Below are positions 11,901-22,149 of a stretch of DNA of 64,000 bases, piece after piece (position 1 is the stretch's first letter; each line of letters starts with the position of its first letter). The notes below the pieces were generated by a model that was not told where the DNA came from, ran no database searches, and saw only the letters and a program-made list of their open reading frames with translations. Both the position numbers and the translations under genes were made by a program. Source of the DNA: Phytoseiulus persimilis (taxonomy: Eukaryota; Arthropoda; Arachnida; Mesostigmata; Phytoseiidae); the NCBI GenBank assembly GCA_037576195.1, contig CM075102.1, forward strand, positions 7,192,001 to 7,256,000, given 5' to 3'.

Positions 11901-13716
11901 CATCGTTTAGGCGTCAACGTCGGAATGTCTTACGTCCAATTAAGAACATTGTGCGGAAATGGCGGAGGAATCCGTTACGCAATGTTGTGCGAGTTCCAGA
12001 AGGGCAGGACAGCGGCGGAGGCCCGGCGTCAAATGGAACCAGAGTTCCAACGTCAGGAAATGGTTCGCCGAATTCCGATGTGGCGATATGAATTATTATT
12101 ACTATAAACGATTATGAGCTTACTTCTCGACGAACCGCATGATTCTGGAGAGGAAATAGGAGATTAGAATCTTAGTTCCGCCGGAACTTTCCTATTTTCG
12201 ACCATCTCATAATCAGTGAAGCTATAGGCGTTGACAGGGCATTCGTCTGATAAACACGAGCTGTGCAAGATCTCGAAGCTGACTGAATTCCGCACATTTC
12301 GGCTGTTCTGATCTCTCCAATCTTCCTGGGAGCACAGTTACGAGCGATCGAGATAGAGCGCGTCGAAGTTCTGCGAGCACCAAATGTACAGCATGTGCCA
12401 TGAGCTCAGCAGAATCCTGGGATTTGTAAATCTCGGGACCCTCTGGGAGAGCGGCACCCATGAATCGAGAAGACTGTCACGGTGCAACCCTACGAAATGC
12501 TGTGCAGACATTTTTGCAGCTATTGTTTCATTTTTTTTGTGGCGATGGCTCCTCAACGATCGTGCCAAAAGCGCACGACTCTGAGGGCTGGATCCTCATT
12601 CCACCGTTCGGAAACCAGCAGTCCGATAACGTCCAGGCTCGTAGATGCTCGGAGCGTCTGCGGCAGCAAGACGAGGCGGTGTGAGAGATTCGACCTCTGC
12701 CTCGGCAGGAAGGCAGGCAGGCTCCCTCTTCCTCCCCCGTTCCTCTGTCCCCATGTAGCTGGGATTGCGTCCGACTCGCCAGAGGGAGTCGGTCACGACT
12801 AGGGGTCGCAGAACCGGGTCTGATGTCCGGTTCCGGACTTGGGTAACCAGACCCGTGGACCCGCGAGCACGGTTCCGGACCCGGGTATCCGAGGCTGGAC
12901 CTCCGACGCCCAACTACCGATTTAAAGGGTTTATTCCTGGGTCGATCCGACCATATTTTTGAAGTCCATGACCCCGGGTATTCGATGCAGAAACCGATTG
13001 CAGTTATCTAGGCGTCCGAAACAATAGCAAGCGAACTTCAAGAAATGAAGAAGTCACGGCCAAAGCGGAATATGCTCGAAAATTCCCGACCCAAAATAGT
13101 CACCCCGCAGCCATTCAAAGTTTGAGGCGGGACTTCTGAGACATACTGTGTGTATGCAACAATGGTCGGGTCATATTCAAAGCTAAGGCTTGCCGTGGAT
13201 CAGGTCGCCGTGACGACACCTATTTGAGCGGGACAATTTTGATGGTAAAATCCTGTACCAACTTGCGACTCGGGACGAGTTGTGAGTGATACCATGAATG
13301 GCTACTCCGCCGACAATCCGAGGCGTTCAGAACGTTTTTCTTTCTCCAAGTACTTACGTGAGCCAGAGGGAGTTGAGCTCATTCAAAACTTCCGCGATTT
13401 TCTTCCGAGAATGCACAAACAATGCTACGTAGATGGTCGATGAGAAGAAGCACCCCGATCCTAGTACCGCCATCAATGAATCCATGTCAGATCGTATCGG
13501 GTTATTGCTAGCCTTCACCACAGCTTGAGCAGATAAGGGGTTCAGCAGCAGTTCGACAGTTACGAACAGGGAGTGAAACGCGAGTAAGTGAAGGAAAAAC
13601 ACGGAGCCGATACCTGACACGACGTATCGACCTTCGCACCATACAACTGGGAGTACAAAGTTCGACCGCAAGATCCAAAGCAACTCCCTCGACCCAGGAA
13701 TCCGTGTGGCCGACAT
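8906..13716 (-). CDS. Gustatory receptor, five exons, 396 aa
   Basis: Seven-transmembrane ligand-gated channel of the arthropod gustatory receptor family, for contact chemosensation. Minus-strand exons: 13716-13358, 10067-9761, 9623-9396, 9339-9133 and 8995-8906. Phases fit throughout (intron 1 phase 2, the rest phase 0). Exon 1 ends ..LNELNSLWL and exon 2 opens LGQPRQRL, the same position and phase as in the receptor at 19812-21865. The penultimate exon carries RIPHPARILNVFHLN, and the last exon NYYMTFIQF, a variant of the family's C-terminal TYhhhhhQF motif. Length fits the family. The donor of intron 3 is GTGACC, weaker than the others. Intron 1 is 3.3 kb, far longer than the others (56-137 nt), and contains two repeats, so joining exon 1 to the rest is an inference; exon 1 might belong to a separate broken receptor. 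Confidence 0.75.
10262..10755. repeat. Dispersed repeat, second copy of hAT-element interior
   Basis: Similar in the same orientation to about 4990-5660. Shared landmarks: TTTGACATTG followed by CGCTTCAT, then AAGGAGCTCGT..TGTGGTTT, then 45-bp units with CAGATCGAC (10600-10690), and finally the identical GACGAAGCGGATAATAT (10734-10750). No terminal inverted repeats or target duplication were found here, so this is a truncated copy. It lies in intron 1 of the gustatory receptor gene. Confidence 0.65.
11754..12213. mobile_element. Deleted mariner-like element with long inverted repeats
   Basis: About 109 bp at the left (11754-11862) and 100 bp at the right (12114-12213) are diverged inverted copies of each other. 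Shared blocks include ATGGTCGAAAAT, CCGGCG.AACTAAG, CTCTCCAGAAT.ATG and GGTTCGTC. TA dinucleotides sit at the outer ends, as in Tc1/mariner insertions. The roughly 250 bp between them encode a short remnant of a mariner-type transposase. Size and structure fit an internally deleted, non-autonomous derivative. It lies in intron 1 of the gustatory receptor gene. Confidence 0.65.
11925..12107 (+). pseudogene. Mariner transposase N-terminal fragment
   Basis: A 60-codon frame starting with ATG. The stretch IRYAMLCEFQKGRTAAEARR matches the first helix-turn-helix of mariner transposases, which binds the element's own inverted repeats. The catalytic DDD/E domain is absent. The last residues run straight into the right inverted repeat, consistent with an internal deletion that removed most of the gene. 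It cannot encode an active transposase. Confidence 0.6.
12828..12890. repeat. Two copies of a GGTTCCGGAC motif
   Basis: GGTTCCGGAC followed by TTGGGTAACC or CCGGGTATCC occurs twice, 42 bp apart, among other GGGTC/GACCC words. It looks like a short degenerate repeat. Confidence 0.4.
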
Positions 13717-15585
13717 TCAACGTTCGGCGACCAACCGCGACGTTTGTGAAAAAGAGCTCAAGCGCTGTGTACTGGCGGTGAACTCGTAAATATCGAATAC
13801 CGTTTCCAGCGCATTCAACGAGCTCGACCGCAATTTCCGCGATCACGAATGCTTCGATGTCGGCCGAGGTCAACTCAGCCAACGAGCTGCCGCATTGGGG
13901 TGATATTGATTCCTGTAATGTCAGACGCTCCTTGTCAGACGTATTCTTCCGTAATGAGCTGGACTGCTTTGTTCCGGTGAGATTCCGAACCATTATACCT
14001 GGGCAAAATCAGCTCTCAAACGGCAGCGGAAGAACCAGACTCTGGAAGATACTTTTTCCATCGATCAGTCGCCCCGCAAAGAGGATGAAACCAAGACTGA
14101 GAGCAATCGTCACCGTCGCCATGGGGCGCGTACGTTGGGTCAGTATTCGATTTGAGATTGGCAGGAATCATAGCGCGCTGAGGACGCTATCGGGGAGACC
14201 CAGAGCCGAGAACAGTCGGAGCGTGATCCAGAGTGAATTAAGCAGTCTCGTGTATGGACTATCAAGATGAGTTTGGATTGACAAGCTATGAGATACTCTC
14301 CTGCTTGGAGGAAAACTCGGAAGCTCCTTTGGGGATCCTCATCATCGATGTCTTCCAGCCCATGAAAACCTCCCGGGATCCCCGATTTCTTGCCTGAAGA
14401 ACCAAATATTGCGAACGCCTTGACTTTCCTGCTAAGATTCCTAGATACCGGTATTTCCCGCATTGAGGAACCCGAGGATTCTCGGACTTCGATCTCACAG
14501 CCACGTCCAGATCAGGCTCGGATGAATGAGCCCGAGTACTCTTCTCCGCGGGAAGCTCGGTTCTTCGGCCTGAAGAGTCCTTGGGAACGCCTGAGAGTAA
14601 GAAGAGGATCAGATTTCCGTGAAGTCCGGACCAGGGCTATTGGTATTTTTCCGAACGAGATACCGAAAGGGCCTTTCACTTCCCTCTTCAGGCCACGCCC
14701 CTCCCGATAAATGACTGCAAAACAAAATTAACTTCATCTTGTCTGGCGTCACTAAGAAACGAGGGATACGATGTGTAACGCCAGGATTCAGATGAGATGA
14801 TGTGCGTTTTGTAGCTTTTAATGGCTCCTGTTGAGGCTCACAGTATGCCGTCCTGAAAAGGCTCCTGATCGGGACCCTGCTCGACAACAACACCAAACGA
14901 GCCATGACCCCCTTCAAAACCGAAATCGCGCCGTTTGCGAACTTCTGCCTACAATACCTTGCCCCGTAACTGAGTTTCGGCAACTTGGAACGAATCGATG
15001 AAATCGAGAGATGATGTTTCGAACTCTATCTGGGCTGCAGCACTATTGCTCATCAACGTTAACACTGCAGTTGATTGGAGGGTAGAGTTGGGGGACAGTT
15101 TCCCAGGACAATCACAGTATAGAGTGAAGAACATCCTGGCGCGGGTACCATCACTACCTTCGATACGATGGAAACTTTGACTGATGCATCTGCAAATCGT
15201 GTGGGGAAATCAAGTCAGGTACATATCAAATCATGGAATGTTACTCCATGGAAACCGATCGGGGAACTGACAGAGCTGGAATACTCGTTGTGGAAAGAAG
15301 CACGACATATGTTAATACCCGACGAAAGAACAATCGAATGTGACCATAAATTGTAGCAGTAGAACTCGAACTCTCCGAACTATCGAATAATTGAACACGA
15401 TTTTGAGATCATGCTAGACAGCGATTGATTCATTTGACAGAAATGTCGATCAATGTCTACGATTAGCTCACAGATTCTTCGTCACTGCACTGAATCATTC
15501 GATGTTCACTCCCTGGGTGCCATCGGGTAAACGAATCATTGCACGAGGAAGCTTGAATCATAGCTGCTCGTTCGCTGTGGCAAGC
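13717..15585. other. Intergenic; one weak secreted-protein exon candidate
   Basis: No firm gene. The plus-strand frame at 14998-15180 begins with ATG and codes for a hydrophobic stretch (SIWAAALLLINVNTAV) that could be a signal peptide, ending after 60 codons; no convincing continuation was found. Other frames here are short and overlap on both strands. Confidence 0.3.
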
Positions 15586-16420
15586 ATGAATCTCGCCTGG
15601 CTATGCATTTTCCTCGCAACGATAATCACAGGTTAGAGCAAGTCCTCTCTGTCTCTTCCCTCAATCTCTTCCCTCTTGGTACCTCCGAACTCATACTTCG
15701 GTCAACTGGACTCAGTTCCTTTTTGTTCTCTCGAGCTGATCCTCACGTAGCATGCTTCCCCGGGAACGCTCGGCACCACATAGGGTTGGGATTCGTTTCA
15801 CCGAAACCCGGTTGACCGGAACCCCACTTCACCGAAACCCACTCCACCGACGATTCTCCTGTCACAATCACAGAGCGTAAGCGGGGACCAGCAGGCCACA
15901 GAGTCCGCGTTTTATGCTGTTGCTCTCCTTGGAGAGCCTTACCTAACCTAACCCGCACCCCTGCCAGCTCTACGAGGCTGCGAGACGACCGCGATCACTG
16001 CCATGCTACGCGCACCGCAACCATGGATTCAGGAGAATGCTGTTCCACATATGTGCCTATGTTATTCGCTATCAGTGGATAGCGTGAGGATTTCGCGACT
16101 TTTGAGTTCGCAGTTTTCACCGTCAACTAGTTCTCGACGCCCTTTATCAGGCCGTCAAACTAGCGTGATTAGCTTCGCAATTGGGAGGGGTTACTAGTTG
16201 CTGAACTGAGTACCGGTATAAAAGGTTCGCAATATGGAATCTAATCAACGGAGGACTCGTATTTTCAGCTTCAGGACATCATCTCTATTTCTCGGAAGAG
16301 CTCAGCTGCGATGCGGCTGCCTATGAAGATATCTGTGGGTCAGACCTCCTACGAGATCGATGTCATACTGAAGACAACTGTTGGAGGTACATCCAGGAGA
16401 ATTACCAACGTACACAATGA
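15586..16420 (+). CDS. Small secreted cysteine-containing peptide, 65 aa
   Basis: Two exons, 15586-15631 and 16269-16420, joined in phase 1, give 65 residues. Exon 1 codes for MNLAWLCIFLATIIT, a clear signal peptide, and ends at a GTTAGA donor. Exon 2 follows a TATTTTCAG acceptor. The mature part is about 49 residues, acidic and aromatic, with four cysteines spaced C-8-C-8-C-5-C, enough for two disulfides. It was not recognised as a known hormone, inhibitor or other peptide family. Against the model: the intron is 637 bp, the donor is not consensus, and a good TATA box lies just upstream of exon 2, so an alternative start or first exon is possible. No AATAAA was found after the stop. Confidence 0.5.
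15796..15850. repeat. Short CACCGAAACCC repeats
   Basis: TTCACCGAAACCC occurs twice, separated by a GGTTGACCGGAACCCC variant and followed by a degraded copy. It is a small degenerate tandem array within the intron of the secreted-peptide gene. Confidence 0.5.
16217..16225 (+). promoter_or_regulatory. TATA box (TATAAAAGG)
   Basis: A consensus TATA box 51 bp upstream of the second exon of the secreted-peptide gene. It may drive an alternative transcript starting near 16247, or it may be chance within the intron. Confidence 0.4.
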
Positions 16421-19400
16421 GCTTGGTTGACCGCCACGGTAGCTCGCAAAGCCACGAGATCTGAGCTTGTCTGGCGTTGGAAACGGAATCAATATAAATG
16501 CATCGTGACGTTGCGTCGAAGGTCGATCCGAGTGAGCTCGCAGTCAGTTCCGGATGGGGTTTTGTAAGGTGGTCAGGATCGTGTGGCTTTCATTCATCCT
16601 TCCGAATATGTCATGCAGGAGCTCGTTTCGGTATAAGGAGGTGACGGAGCGGCATGACTTGGCTTTCCTCGGGTACGTCACGAAAAACAGTGAACACAGC
16701 GTTGATGATTTTGGCAACTTCAGCTTGGAAGCTCCTCTGATTCCTTTCCGACCATCCAAGACGGAGGTGATAATCCAAGATGGTGGCCGCAGTACTTTGA
16801 GCTAAGAGCACGAATCACTTCCATAGGGCACGATGTAATTTCGATTCTCTGGCTCGACTCACTCTGCGGGGACAGGAGTCCGGCTCCGCAATGAACTCTG
16901 GGGACTCGAGGCCAGATAACGGAAGGTGTGATCGACCTGTTGCTCCGCTTTCGATCGGATCGAAACCATCTCATATATGCGCAGCTAGAGCCAATGCTAT
17001 GAACAATTGATTCGTTGCCGGTCAGGGAGAAGTTCGTGCCGTTCATTGACTTAGGGATGACAGGACGTTCTAATTGGCCAATGATGCCGAAGTGGTGACC
17101 GTGCGAGTGGGCGGAGGAACATCAGCCCCCCTGCAGGAGCTGATAGAGGCGAAACTGGAGTTGGCTCTCGACCCCACCCTCTGGGAAATTCCCTGGAGAA
17201 TGTCTGGCAGTAGAAACGAAGTGGATCTGGGGGCGCCCGGAGTTCCGCAAGGGCCCAAGGGAGCTCGCACAGCTCTTAGAGGGAAGATCACGGAATGCCT
17301 CCTCAAAGCGAGCTAGATATAATCGAACCTTGTGCACCTGGCAAATCTCCACTCCCATGTGGAGGAATAGCCAGTCTGTGTTCAACGGTACTGAGCTGTA
17401 AACTGCCGGTCGAAGAACTTCGTGTGGGAAGCGTCACCTCCACGACAGGTCTGGGAGAGCAATGCTTCCAAACAAGTCTCAAAAACTCTCCCCGCATCGA
17501 ATTGTCTTCACATCGTGGTAACATCCAGAAGGAGCCTAGATGAACACACCGAGCTCTGTTGTTGATGGTCTCATGCCGCTCCGGTCGGTGGAGCGGCAAG
17601 GCCCAGTTGACTTCAGCCAGATTGTGATTCGTTCGATTAGGTGAAAGCGTACTTTGCAAATTGGGCTTGAAGATTCCTGTCTGTCTGAGGAAAAAGAACT
17701 CTACAGAATTATCCTCTCCGAGAAGCATCCCCAACGCCTCTGGAACAGGAGACAATCAGAGTAGGGTAATCGGGCTGACCACAGGAAGGAGATTATTATC
17801 TGTACCGAGCGGGGCGCTCGCAGTCTCCTGACTCTGGACCATAAAGCGTCCTCAGCATGGCACAACATCACAGCCAGGGAGCATTTCCGAGTCGTGACGA
17901 AAATTACCATCCACAACGACTAGGGTACTCCGAAGCGGATCGGCCTGATGCCCCATATTGGGCCGCGCGGTAGGCCTTGCAACGGTTACTTGACCGCGGT
18001 TGATAATCGCGAAAATTCTGCGGTTATTAACCGCGTTCAACCGCAATTTCCTTACGCATGAAACGATTTTCCCGGCAATCCAGAATGAAAATCATGGCTG
18101 CATCTTACCTGATGAGCGTGTGATTTCTTCGGAAAGCGTCTCATCGGATGAGCATATTCAGGAGAACCGGAATCTGTAATTTGGCGCTGAGGCTTGGACA
18201 GAAACGGATTGCTTGTGGATCTTGTGACATCTTGTGTGATGGCTCCCGTTGAGCGAAGTTCGTAAACGCCTACGGAATGAGGTTCCGACTTGCAATTCTA
18301 CCCGGAGATCTTACACACCAGCTGTAGCCTCTTGATGTTTCCATGAACGAGCCGTTCCAAGATTCCAAGATGGAGCATTGGAAACGGTGGTCTCAATATT
18401 CAAGAGCTTTTCGTATGCCGACTGATCATGAACCCAAGCACAGTGGAAGTAGCTGTTATGTGGGTTGCACCCGCGTGGAAAGGCATCGATATAGAAGGAT
18501 CTCTAATGCACTGGCGGGGACCGAGGACGACGCCCTTTTCAAACAGCGCACCGATGATCTCGGAGCCGGGAGCAGCGACTCGGAGTCGAAGAAGACTCGA
18601 AGCAGCTCAAGGGAGGACCTCGGAGATAGCATCGACGATTCACGATCGATTCCCAATGAAGAACTTGAGAATCAGGAGCTCGGAATTACGCGCGACATCC
18701 GAACACAACTAAGAAAGCTTGCATCTGAGCACTCTGGGCTCGCGGAATCCCTCAGAAATTGGCCTCAAAGTCACATGTCGGAGTCCTCATTTCCTGTTTA
18801 GCGGATCGCAGGAGGTCGAACCCGAAGTTCTTGACCATAATCGTCGGACGGTGGGCTGCTCAATACAAGGTGATACTTTTCTGACTAGGGCTCGTCAAAC
18901 ATTCCGTGTCTTGTCGTACGTCCAACAAATGTTCCCTGCCCTGTCTCATCACGGTCCAGCTGTAACAAGCAAACTATTCGTGAATCGAACCATCTCATAA
19001 TTTGTCGCTCCTTTCCAGACTCGGACTTCATCGGTTTTTCGACGAATAAGGGAAAAGCGCCTATTTTTTGCACAAGCTTCGACTCTCAGTGACCAGCTTC
19101 GATCCAGCTTAAATCTTGCCACTCGATCCTGACTATTTTCGCTGCTGTCTCAGATTCATCGATTCTAAAGGTATGCGCCCATCTTCGATCCAAACGACAG
19201 ATATGCCATTCAACAGCTCTCTCCTTGAGCTCCCCAAATTAGTCGATCGGCGCTGTTACCCATCTAGGAGGCGAGATACGAGCCCTCGAAGTTGACCAAT
19301 TATTTTCAAAGGGGTGGAAAGTCCAAGGGGCACTAATCGCCGGGTCCGTTTGACTCTCGGCTGGAAAATGGAAACTTGAGATCCGGAAATCAAGAGGAGC

Positions 19401-19811
19401 GGAGAAATCAAGCGAACCGTAATAGCCCATTCTTCTCAACTTCGTGAGCGGGATGAGAATGGAAATGCGCGGCTGATTGAAGTCGGTAGCCCCGAGCTGC
19501 AGGATGTGTTCTCGGGACGTCTAGAATACAACGCAAAAATGATTTATTCTTGGAAAATATTCGTATAGGTCACAATCATGGATCGAAATGGTCGGGAGAC
19601 ATCGGTCGTTGGCTTTGCGCAAGAAAGTCACACGACACGCTGCCATCTCTTGAGTGCATCTAGCGGATGGTCAGACGACGGTGAAAACTCCATCTCGGTG
19701 CTGGGTCTCTTCCAGTGTGTTATCCGCACCTCTCCTCCTTAGAGGCTTGGCCCACGATTGCGAGTCACACGTGAGTGGATGAACACAGGGTCCGGCGGCA
19801 TCTCCCCGGGC
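16421..19811. other. Intergenic, open frames without recognisable product
   Basis: No gene is assigned. A plus-strand frame at 17074-17316 and a minus-strand frame of 150 codons at 17303-17755 resemble no family I know. The plus frame at 18343-18801 (ATG, 152 codons) codes for a serine- and acid-rich, low-complexity peptide, but other frames across it are open too. A palindromic GCGGTT cluster lies at 17981-18050. Confidence 0.35.
17981..18050. repeat. Cluster of GCGGTT/AACCGC inverted words
   Basis: Within 70 bp the word CGGTT or its complement AACCG occurs five times in both orientations, including ACCGCGGTT and GCGGTTATTAACCGC. The second can fold as a 6-bp stem. It may be the core of a degraded transposon end; function unknown. 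Confidence 0.5.
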
Positions 19812-21865
19812 CTATTTTCTGACTCCCCTACAAGCCGTGAGAACAATGGCTCGGAATTGGATGAGAACCATGAAGTAATTGACGAAAAATGCCGCCAGCT
19901 GTGAAGAGAATATATGTTCAATTAGGTTCCTCTGAGCCTTGACGTCCGAAGTGAATTCCCGTGCGCAATAAGGGAGATCTCTCACGTACCGTTATGCCAA
20001 CGCTGATATCAAAGCGGAACATCCCCATCGCTGATGGCGGATGTGGCATGTGCCGGAGTCTCCATTCAATTCTTTCGATCTCGCGCTTTTGGAAAAACCC
20101 GAAACAGCCAATCTTGAGCGAGAATCGGAGCTGCGTCAGCTGTAATCCAAGAAAGACTGTCGAAACGAGATCGGGTTTTGTCGGATTGCATCGCCCTTGG
20201 CGTCGCTTCCGGCAAGGCAAGCCTAGCAGGTTCGAGGTGCCCGGGAACCCTTGGTCCAAAACTCCCAGAATCAGGGCCGGTTTGGAATTGGCGGTCAGTA
20301 TCAAAGCCATCTCTCACGCTCCTATGATGTGGCTCTCCTGCCTCCCTTCCTTTTCTGCTCCTCGAATGAGCGGTCCCGTAGCTTACTGAGTGGTTGCGCC
20401 CCAGCATTCGCCCGAAGAGAATGCACACACCTCCCGACTCCGTCTAGGACTGTTCGAGGTATCTGCGTCATATTCTACCCGGCTTCACGACTTCGAATAA
20501 TACTCGCAGCGGGCATGCCTTCGACGTTGAGAATGATCCATGTTCGGTTTCAAGAGCTAAAATCATCCGGAACGGAGGTTCACGGACCAGCTTCCTCCCC
20601 GACCTCGAACATGTGTCCATGCTCACGGCACTAGCGGCGTGGTCTCATGGTGTTCGGATTTGAATGACATACGGATGTTTCTCCGACAATGTATCGGAAC
20701 CACGTCGGGTCAATGACAGTAAATCGGGCGGTGAAAAGGCGAATCAGCGTCAACCATTCGATACCGGCTTCACTAACACGCATACTAGATTTCGGCCTAC
20801 CTGCTCCTCTAGCTTGTGGCAAGAGAGGAGAGCGACGAAGATGAAGACCGACGTCACTGCACTGTCGACGAAGGATCGGAGGTCTGTGAAGCCGTCCCTA
20901 CTGTGAGCGTTCTCCGGAACGATTGCGAAGATCATTTCCAACAGGAGAGCCATTATACAAGGTGACAGAAGGACAGCCATGATGGGGGATATTGCAGTTG
21001 AGAAAGTTGACAGTATGTCGCGCAGCAGCTCGACGATATCCTGAAAAGTAGAGTCCTGTTTCCTCGGAGTCGCATGAGCTGTAAATACCGGGTGAGTCTA
21101 GTGTATGTCTCCATACCTGCATTTCTCTCATCCTCCAAGAGTCGAGCACACGTTGTCTGTTCTTGGGGAACTTTTGCAACATTCCCGTGAGTGACGCGTA
21201 CGTCACTATAATTATTGAGCAAACCACAACTGGAACAGACTTCAGAGGACCTTCGCAGAGGAAAAACACCAAGAGGTCAGCGAAAATCATTCCTCGAGAG
21301 TGAAGTTCGACCATGGTGGTGAGGGCCAGACCCAATATGGAGAGATTCACAGTCAGCACGAGAATACAGCCTGCCCATGACGCAGCTGGACGCACCAATC
21401 GGGGACGCTCTAATCTGAAGTACATTCACAAACTATTACGAGTCTCTCGTACAACGATCGCTATAGAAGGCTCGGAGATTTTAAGAGAATGATTGCCAAC
21501 CTCGACCAGAGCTTGTTGAGCTGGTTGAATACCGTCGCGAACTGTTTCCTCTGGAAACTGATGAGGAAGACCAGCAGCGCTATCATGAAGTCTTTGAGGA
21601 AAGATGTCAGAGACACGAAAACCTCGACTCCCAGATGAATCGGGTTCGCGTCATTACCTTTCTGCTGTTCTTCGAGTTTGGGGAGCACAAAGTTCCTGAT
21701 TCCGGAGGCAATCATCATGCCGAGGGCCAGAGCATTTAGCACAATCACAGCACACATCCCGGACGCCTTGAACTCGTTACGATGCCAAATTATGGGGTGG
21801 AGCCCGATGAGACGGAGGGATGAGAAGAATCTCCCACCCAGAGGTCGCTCGTTCCGTGTTTTCAT
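19812..21865 (-). CDS. Gustatory receptor, five exons, 379 aa
   Basis: Second member of the same receptor family, about as long as is typical. Minus-strand exons: 21865-21501, 21414-21117, 21040-20801, 20139-19990 and 19898-19812. Intron phases are 2,0,0,0, identical to the receptor at 8906-13716. Exon 1 ends FNQLNKLWS; exon 3 carries a hydrophobic pair of helices (SPIMAVLLSPCIMALLLEMIF and SVFIFVALLSC) before CHKLEEQ; exon 4 ends HMPHPPSAMGMFRFDISVGIT; exon 5 codes for NYFMVLIQF, again an N-Y form of the TYhhhhhQF motif. Exon 4 is about 19 codons shorter than its counterpart, so a mini-exon between 20140 and 20800 may be missing. The first donor (GTTGGC) is weak. The start at 21865 is the first ATG in frame and could be preceded by another exon. 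Confidence 0.82.
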
Positions 21866-22149
21866 CGTCACAAGTGGGGAATTTCTTCAGCAAACTGCCT
21901 GGGGCTGGATAAGGGTACGTGTAGGGGGGCAGCCGAATGACCCGATGAGAGTTGGCGCATTGAATGCGTTCCGTATCGATTCTTATCGTTTCCGTCCGAG
22001 TCTTGACGATCGCGAGACTCTTCGACCGTCGACCGCAAGAGGTTAACATAAAGGTCGTCGTTTTCACTCGAAGCCTTCGGATTTTTCCTGGACAGTGACT
22101 TCAAGGGCAGACTCCGGTGTGTTGATTCGCTCTCTTGGGGATCGTCGCG

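Noticed and set aside
20631-20822. Alternative exon of the second gustatory receptor (FTARFTVIDPTWF reading)
   Set aside because: It does not join in phase, and the exons at 20139-19990 and 19898-19812 match the other receptor far better.
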